DNA of 20,989 bases from Apostichopus parvimensis (lineage: Eukaryota > Echinodermata > Holothuroidea > Aspidochirotida > Stichopodidae): contig KN883787.1 of the NCBI GenBank assembly GCA_000934455.1, forward strand, positions 161,165-182,153. The letters are read 5' to 3'. The notes under the pieces are model-generated. The model did no database searches. It was not told where the DNA came from and saw only the letters and a program-made list of their open reading frames with translations. Positions 1-9,100 of the stretch are shown in pieces; the stretch's first letter is position 1, and the number at the start of each line of letters is the position of its first letter. A program made the position numbers and the translations under genes.

Positions 1-132
1 GGAACTTACATTGATGGAATCTGCTACCAGTTTTTCAATGTTAGAGTAAGTTTTGCAGAGGCTCAGGGTAACTGTTCTTTGGCTGCTACAGCAGGACATT
101 TGGCTAAAGCATTACCAAACCAGGCACTTGAG
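1..132 (+). CDS. Exon: N-terminal part of C-type lectin-like domain
   Basis: This exon fragment runs from the window edge to a strong GTGAGT donor at 133 and is open in frame 1 for 44 residues. It holds Cys8 and Cys25 and the pattern YQFF...SFAEAQGNC, typical of the first strand and first helix of a C-type lectin fold. The true exon start is outside the window. The phase-0 junction leads into the next exon. Confidence 0.8.
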
Positions 133-3100
133 GTGAGTAGTCACGTTCCCTTCATATCTGAACAATTTATCCTTCACACTGTATTTGGTGCCAATTCACC
201 CCTCATTCCCCACCCCATCCTACCCCAACAAGAATAGACTGCAATGGTTTAAGCATTGTTGAGTAAAACTTAGATAGCTAGCAATTAAAAGGGACATGTG
301 TAGAACTTTCTACATGATGCATTGATATGTCATAATGTTTATTTTTTGAGGTAGTTTCCATAGGTATTGTTAAGAGACACAATTAAGATCGGAATGCCAC
401 ATATATGTCTCACTTGTTACAGTTTCATCTGTACCTGACTAATATATATCTGACTTGTTACAGCTGACTCATCTGTACCTGATTCATATATATATCTGAC
501 TTGTTACAGCTGACTCATCTGTACCAGACTCATACATCTGACTTGTTACAGCTGACTCATCTGTAGCAGACTCATATATCTGACTTGTTACAGCTGACTC
601 ATCTGTACCAGACTTATATATATCTGACTTGTTACAGCTGACTTTTCTGTACCAGACTTATATATATCACACTCATTACAGCTAACTCATCAGTAGCAGA
701 CTCATGGATATATGACTTGTTACAGTTGACTCATCTGTACCTGACTCCTATATATCTCTGACTTGTTACAGCTAGCTTATATATGCCTGATTCATATATA
801 TCTGACTTAAAACAGTTTGCTCATATATACCCGATTCACATGACTTGGTACAGAAAAATATGACTCATCTGCACCTGACTCACATATATACCTGACACAT
901 TTTTATCTAAGAACAGTATCGAAGGGTATTTCCCTCATAGCATACCTGACCCCCTGTAGTCCAACCTTACCGAACCCCTCAGGACATTTAATGATAACGA
1001 GGTTTCCAAGGGTAAGACTTCAGACCAACAGGATGCAATGGAGCCTCATATCATTGATCAAATGATCATTTAACTTCTTTGTGATCGATTCCATGCTTGT
1101 GATATGTGCTGGATTCCACTCTAGTTCTATGTGCATGATTCTGTGCTAGTTCTATGTACCCGATTCTGTGCTAGCTCTATGTGCCGGGTTCCATGCTAGT
1201 TCTAAGTGCCAAATTCCATGCTAATTCCTTGTGCCGGATTCCTTGCTAGGTCTATGTGCCCGATTCCATGCTAGCTCTATAAACCAGATTCTGTGCTAGT
1301 TCTATATGACTGATTCCTTGCTAGGTCTATGTGCTGGATTCCATGCTAGTTCTATATACCTGATTCCATGCTAGTTCTATATACCTGATTCCATGCTAGC
1401 TCTATATACCTGATTCCATGCTAGTTCTATATACCTGGTTCCGTGTTAGTTCCATATAATATACCTGATTCCATGCTAGTTCTATATACCTGATTCCATG
1501 CTAGTTCTATATACCTGATTCCATGCTAGTTCTATACACCTGGTTCCGTGTTAGTTCTTGATGCCCAATTCAGTGTTAGTTCTTGATGCCCGATTCAGTG
1601 CTTGTTCTTGATGCCCGATTCTGATGCAGATTCAGTGCTACTTCTATATGGCCGATTTCATACTAGTTCTATGTGCACTATTCAGTGCTAGTTTATCACT
1701 CACTGTATTAAAGCCCTTATCCTGTATATAACTGTAATAACTGCATCATCTTTAACTCTTCATTTAAAGACTTTCATGCGACAGGGTATTCAGCAACTAG
1801 ATTTGTTTTTTGCCTGGATTGGACTGACCAGCAGCCGAGAGTGGGGTGTCCTTGACGGCCAGTATACTTGGCTATCCGATAGGCTAACAGTCCCTCGAAA
1901 TGATCCGTAAGTTTAGACTTTGGTTTGAATGGAGTGTGGTAGGGTTGATGTTCAATAACATGACCATCTGTGTGTTAAGACTTTACCAACCTGTTAGATA
2001 TGGGTGATGTCCAATAACATGTATTTATGTATGACCATCTGTGTGTTAAGACTTTACCAACTTGTGACCTGTTGCCAGGGTGTGGTTGATTCACAATATT
2101 GAAAACAATCTAATAGAAATAAACTTTCCTGAGCTAACCATCAAATAAAATGTATTGAAACTTGAATCCATCTTATTGAATCCATCTTACTAAATCCATC
2201 TTATCAAATCCATCTTATGAATCCATCTTATCAAATCCATCTTATGAATCCATCTTACTGAATCCATCTTTTGTTTTGATCCATCTCTACAATGGCTATA
2301 CAAGCGCAAAGATGTATGGCAGCTTTTGCAAATAGGAACTTCACTATTGTATAACTGATAATTAGAGCCATCAAATTGCTACACAAACTTTGAACTCAAG
2401 ATCGTTCCCTGTGAATCCATCCTATTGTTTTCAGGAGTTGGCGTGGTATCAATCCCACGAATCCCTGTGTTTCAATTGGTCTTAATTTGGCATGGACCAG
2501 CTTCAGATGTGATCTACCCCATCCATTTCTCTGCCAGTACCAGAACATACGTTGTGTTGATCCACCAGATGCAATAAGTATGTAATCAAATCACAATTAC
2601 CATGCCAACTTTTTTTGCATTTTTGTTGTAAGATGTAACACAATTAATATTAATATCTTGTATGATGTCTCACCACTCTAATTTATAATACAAGTGAAAT
2701 AATAGATTTAACTTTTTCATTTCTTCCTGGCCCAATCTGAAGTCAACAATGTAGTCAACAGTAACAGACTGTCTTTCTTGCATTTTCTTTCGTACTTTCT
2801 GATATTCTTTTGTTTTTTCCTTTTGTTCACAATTTTTGATTTTTTTTTTTTAACATTTGAAATAATTGAGTATAATATCTATTCATAATGCTAAGTTATT
2901 GGAGCCTAAAAAGGCCAGTAATAATAATTACACACTAAATATCTTTTTATTATGACTGCTTCTCTAGCATCCAATGAGTGTGAGAATTTGCAGCCATGTG
3001 ATCCAGAACTGAACCAAATGTGTGTGGACACTCCTCAGTCATACATATGTAACTGTAAAGCAAGCACACAACAGATCAATGGCAGATGTCTTTGTAAGTA

Positions 3101-6100
3101 ATACAGACCTCTTTCATTAACAGATTTTATCCTCCTCGTTAAATAGCAGAACCCAGATGAATGAACATTTGAGAAGGAACATATGATGGCTTCTGATAGA
3201 TATCCCTGTAAGTGGTTTATTGGGATCTCTAACAACTTAGCTGGTCTTCATAAGTTGTTTAGGTGAACGTCAGAATTTGTTAATCTTAGGTCACTGCTTC
3301 AAACTTTGTTCTAGACAGCATTGCTCTTTCAAAATAGACTTTCAAATGAATGCTAAGTTACGCTGGATGCAAAAACTGGAGATGCTTTGTTAAAACATAT
3401 GTTAGACAACACATGTTCATTAGTATCTAATTTATTTGTGTAGTTATATTAATGTACTACTTATGTACTACTAATGTACTACTGAATGTACTACTTGTGT
3501 CAAGCAGTTTTAGATTGAAAAGGATCTGTACATTTAGATATTAATTGGTTGTGCCTGTTCAGAGGACAGTTATGCAAACAATTGTATTCAGAATCCAGAG
3601 TGTAATAATTTAGCCATTGCTACAATTATTAACAAATTTGTTTGAGTGGATTATTTAAAGAAGTTCAACCATTACATATCTTGTTGACCTCAGAGTTTGA
3701 TTGTTACACAGACAAGATCAAATAATGTCCACTAGCAGGCTTGTTTCCCTTCCACTGTGAAACTATCATAAGTGTGCCTGACTACATATGCCTGTTTTAT
3801 TTATGTCTCATGCAAACATATTTAGTGAATTACACCACCAAACTCTCTTTTCCTTTTAGTTTTGCTCTTCTCTTTGTAATGAATCTGTCTTTAGACACTG
3901 AAGCCATTGAAAGTGAAATCAAGATGTTATCTATCAACAATACCCTGGCCAGCTACACAAGACCAATTTCAGACCAGTCTACTTCAGAATTTAAGCAACT
4001 TGAAGGCTTTTTTTGTGATGTTGTAAGTTTTATGATCTTTACCTCTGAGTTAATATCTGTGCATTGAGCAGTCTGCATTATCAAAGTACGGTCCACTCTT
4101 ATTGTATACAACCCACCATGTTATATGTGTTGGAGTCTAGATTTATTGGTATGAGGATTTACCAAATACCCTTGTACTGTATGGGCATACAGATGTGTCC
4201 CAAATGTGATCCTGATGTACTGTGAGTATTAACACTAGACTAATACATCAGCTAGCATTAGCACCCATAAGTCAGAGCATAATACTGATGGCTTCTGACA
4301 CATAATCCCTAACATCCTCCCCCCCCCCAACCACCCCTTACACCTCCTCCCCACATTGACAATCAATGACAGCTGTTGAAAGGCTAAGAGAGCAATCCTA
4401 GAGGCAGGACTTTGGCCATGTACATGAATAATCATGAAACTCTAAAACACTCTTTGAATAAGTTTTTAGTCCCAGGATTTAAACAAAATTTTAGTGTAAT
4501 CATAGAAATTAGTTCTGAAACCTTATACTATGCATCAGATCTTATAATAAATTTACCTTTCAATACAATGCAGCACTTTTTTCTCACTGGGACAAGTTTG
4601 TTTTTAAATTTGATGATCTCCCCAATACCTTTAAATACATATTGAGGCAAGTTTGCTTAATACCTCTGTAAAGTACTTCAGGAACCTACAGCATGCCACA
4701 ATTTGGAAACATGCATCGATAACTTTTGAGACACTGCTAACCTGATTCTTTCTTTACAAAATGTTTGCTATGGTCGACCTCAAAGTTAACATCTAAAACT
4801 TCAGATTTTGATAAAAGAGAAGTTAACAGGCCTCGAAAAATACGGTCGCCAACTTGCTATTGGCGAGTAGAATTTTAGATTTGGCGAATAGAAAATGCAA
4901 TATACTCGACATTTTGGAGAGTTACCCCTTAGCTAGTCAAACCTTAATATTAGCAAGACTTTTGTTACATTTCACAGAATGATGAAAGCACTACCTTGGC
5001 AAACTTGAAGCAAGTTTCATATGTGGTGTTCATATATTAATTTCTCAACCAATTAAAAAAAATTTATTGAACATTGGTATCATGACGGCTTACACAGTAG
5101 TGCATAGTAGACTACTGACAATAACCATGTGGACATCCCCATCTGAAGTTAAAATATATGAGCATTAAATTATTACAATAAACAAACCTTTAACAAGTTG
5201 TAACCATTTTCTCCCGAGTTTCGCGATATAAACTTGATAAGACAATGACACAATATCCCTTTAGAGTTGATATTCAGAAAATCAAATCCACAAAACATGA
5301 TTATCGGGTCATTTTGGTAAAACATCTTCGATGAAAAAGCATGGAACTGCTGAGTTGGTTAGGCTGCACACTGTGCTGTACACTAACAATGGTAGGATAA
5401 TATTAGGTTCATTAAACACAAAACCTTGTTTTGTGTCAGAATAAAGTGCACATTAAGTGGCCAGATTCCCCCTAAATTATTTCTTGAGGCATTTTCTACA
5501 TGATGTTCACAAAATATACAACAATTAAAAGAATTTTGAGACAAGTTTGCTGTTATCTCTGCCATGATTTTGTGCAAAGAGTTTTCAGATTTTCACTCAA
5601 CACTGTTTGTGAGTGGAAGATAGATGCTTTGTCAACCTACAATTTTCATTGCGTAAATGATCGCTTTGATTTAGGCAGTGCAATGGAGGAATAGTGACAT
5701 TTTTCACGCACCATTCTGCAGCTAAAAGACAAGATAAATAATTGGGAAAGTGTACAAAGTCGCACTCAATGAGTAGCGACTCAAAGTTGCTGTGAGGTAC
5801 TGTATAGACGACTTAGGACTCGCGCACACCTAGCTACTGTATAGTATATGTTGTACTAGACTAAGGAGCCCTAATGTACAGAAGCCAAACTACCTTCATA
5901 GGTATTTTTGCCGATGTTCTTGGAATTGTTTGAGACACTACAGTGGGCTAAGCTGGTTATTGATGATTCTGTGACATGTTTTAATTTGTTCATCACTTAC
6001 TTTTGATGGAAAAAGTTTAAAATTTGTACTGCACAGAAATATGATTTTCCAACGTGCAATAACGTAGCACCATGTATCTGCCTAACCTTATAGTTTAGAG

Positions 6101-9100
6101 AAAGTATTGATGCTGTAGATCTGTACTATGGAGACTTGAACAGCAATCATAGTGGCGGCGAGTGAATTTTGCATTTTGGTGAGTACATTTTTAGTCATGG
6201 TCGCAAAATGGCGAGTACTTTTAAAATAGTTGTCGAGGCCTGGTTAGGGTTAGTTAAGCATTAGAAACATATTAGATTGTAACTATCTGTGTGAGATTTA
6301 AGATACATTCAATTTAGCCTGTACTAAAATCTTCTCTTTTGCCTTTGTGTCATCAGTTAATAAATGCCTTAACTACAACATCCACAAATGCCTTAACTAG
6401 AACATCCACTCCATTGGAGACTGACTGTGTAGTATCATCTTTTGAGTCCGGGTCCATCATAGCTGCATACCGGGTAAGGGTAGGTGAAGAGACGCCAACG
6501 GCCGCTGCAGACTCCATCATGAGGTTTGAAAATACTTTAATGGAGATAGTTACAGAAAAAGAACAGATACTAACAACCAGAGATGGCACAGGAAATATCG
6601 CCATCGCTAAAGTCATCAGAGGTAAAGTAAAAAATCATTACTTAAAAGTCCTCCCTACCCCACTCATCCTCCCATATCCCTCCTGTGCACATCACCCCTC
6701 CCATGTCTCTCGTGCACATCTTCCCTCCCATATCCCTCCTGTGCACATCACCCCTCCCATATCCCTCCTGCAAAAATCACCCCTCTCATATCGCTCCTTG
6801 AGCACATGACCCTTCCCATATCCCTACTGCAAAAATCACTCCTCCCATATCCCTCCTGAGCACATTGCCCCTCCCATATCCCTCCTGTGTACATCACCCC
6901 TCCCATATCCCTCCTGTGCACATCACCCCTCCCATATCCCTCCAGGGCACATCGCCCCTCCCATATCCCTACTGCAAAAATCACTCCTCCCATATCCCTC
7001 CTGAGCACATTGCCCCTCCCATATCCCTCCTGTGTACATCGCCCCTCCCATATCCCTCCTGTGACATCACCCCTCCCATATCCCTCCAGGGCACATCACC
7101 CCTCCCATATCCCTCCTTTGCACATGGCCCCTCCCATATCCCTCCTGTGCACATAACCCCTACCATATCCCTCCAGGGCACATCGCCCCTCCCATATCCC
7201 TCCTTTGCACATGGCCCCTCCCATACCTCTCCTGTGCACATCACCTCTCCCATATTCATGTTCCTTCTGCACACATCAAGCCTCACTTATCTCTGAGCAT
7301 TAATGATGAAAGATATTCTACATGGAACAAGTTACTCACCTAAACAATGACAACACCGAAATAAAACAAGGATGAACTTGGTATAATCATCAGGTTGTTA
7401 TGACAATGAAGCTGTATTTTGGGTGATAGACTTAGCATTACTTAGAGCCAGGTAATATTTACATATCACTGGATACTCCTCATTTTTACTATATAAAGAC
7501 CTATTTACTCATAATCCTGATGATATACCCTTTAATTTATGCCTTACATTGATAATCAAGAATTATTTCACACACATGACAAGATTACCTGTCCAAAAGA
7601 TTACCTGTCCAAATGCTTCCACATCTAAGTTTTTATTATTTTTGCATATTCATATTTTTTTTTCTCTTTCACAGATGACTGTGACAGGATTACCTGCGTC
7701 AATAATGGTGTTTGCCTGGTCAGGGCAGTTGATGGGATTGGCTACTGCGAGTAAGACCAAATTTCTGACATTTTGTTAGTCATGACTGTTCTTGATTAAT
7801 GACAGCAAAACATATCAAACTGTAAAGTAGTTTCGTTTGTGATTATTTTACATCAACTTATTTTTAGTTAAGAGCTATATTGACAAAAAAAATTCAGCAC
7901 TACAGTATCTTATGTACAAAGCCTGACTGTTAATAGGAATATCACTTTGTTACTACTTGTCTTAAATATCTTTCACATATTTTCACCAATCAAAATATTG
8001 TTAACTCAAAATATCCTGTTTACTGCAGGCTGTTAATAAGGAAAAGATGTACTTTATTCAAGGTTGTCTTTTGTTTTACTAATTTAACAGATGTCCAGAT
8101 GGCTACGAGGGCGATTTCTGTGAAGTTCCAAGTGGTGGTTTTCTCTTCTACGGTGAGTTTCTGTGCTTCAATAACCAAAACTGTAATTGATAAGAATGTT
8201 ACGGAGTTGAGGAGTTTTGGTTTCTTGAGATGGTTTCTTTGCAGGTTCCTAGTTGTAACACATAAACACTGTCAATATTTGGAAAGACAAAATAAATTAA
8301 AAAAATATATGCAACCATTAAACAGTTATTTTACCTTTTGTACTGAATTAGGTACAACCCCACAAGACTGTGAAGGCAGTTACCATAAATTGCCATGGGT
8401 TTATAACACTGCCTGAGTTTGTTAGTATTCTGTTCATCACAGAATTTTGACTTATTCATGTTAGTTCCATCCATCCCATTGTTTCTCATCCCAAATTTCT
8501 TAAAATAATTGTTTTTTTCTGTTAAAAGTGTGTGTATACTCAGAATGTTTGTATCAATAGTGTGTAGACTAGAATGTATCTCAGGGGTTTTGGGTGTGAC
8601 AACTTACCAGTGACTTAATTCAAGACTCTAACAAGTACTACATTCTGAATCCTGCCTCCAGATTTATACTGGTTTGGATGGGTGCTCTTTGGCATCCCTG
8701 TTGTCATTATCATCCTAGTATCCATCATCTGTTTCTGCTGTGTGCAAAGAAAGCACAACAACAACAATAGAAACAGCTCCCTCCAGACAGTGGTCACCCT
8801 TCCGTCTCTCAGGAGAGATGGTGATAATCCACAGAACCAGCCGTTGGTGAACGACATGGACAGCGTCGCATCGACTCCCGAGGAAGAGAGAAGGAAGAAA
8901 AGATTTGATAAGGAACTCAAAACATCTCAGCTCTTCAATGTAAGTCAGATCTGGTGGGACAATAGTGTGATTGTGTGACAATGAGACTCTACAATGACAA
9001 TTGTGTGACAATGAGACTCTACCTATGGGTTAAATGGTTAGCTTTGTATGTCCGATGACATGATTCACTGAATCTGGAATATGACTGGTGGGACATCTTA

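Larger units (their letters stand above)
133..1784 (+). other. Intron 1 of the lectin/SEA gene
   Basis: This 1652 bp intron is largely filled by two unrelated minisatellites (about 410-900 and 1086-1710). I see no coding exon in the unique remainder, and the flanking exons join in phase 0 without one. Confidence 0.75.

Noticed and set aside
5346-5370. TGCTGAGTTGGTTAGG, resembling a tRNA A box (possible SINE)
   Set aside because: No B box or cloverleaf follows at the right distance.
5383-5694. Short overlapping frames on both strands within intron 5
   Set aside because: They lie inside the hAT-like element and show no transposase motif.
410-7290. Possible CRISPR-like arrays from the regular repeats
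   Set aside because: The units are contiguous tandem repeats without unique spacers, and the sequence is clearly eukaryotic.
6748-7296. Several overlapping open frames on both strands rich in Pro-Ser-Tyr-His or Gly-Arg-Asp repeats
   Set aside because: They are translations of the 29 bp minisatellite, which lacks stops in most frames; the unit length shifts frame and there is no gene context.
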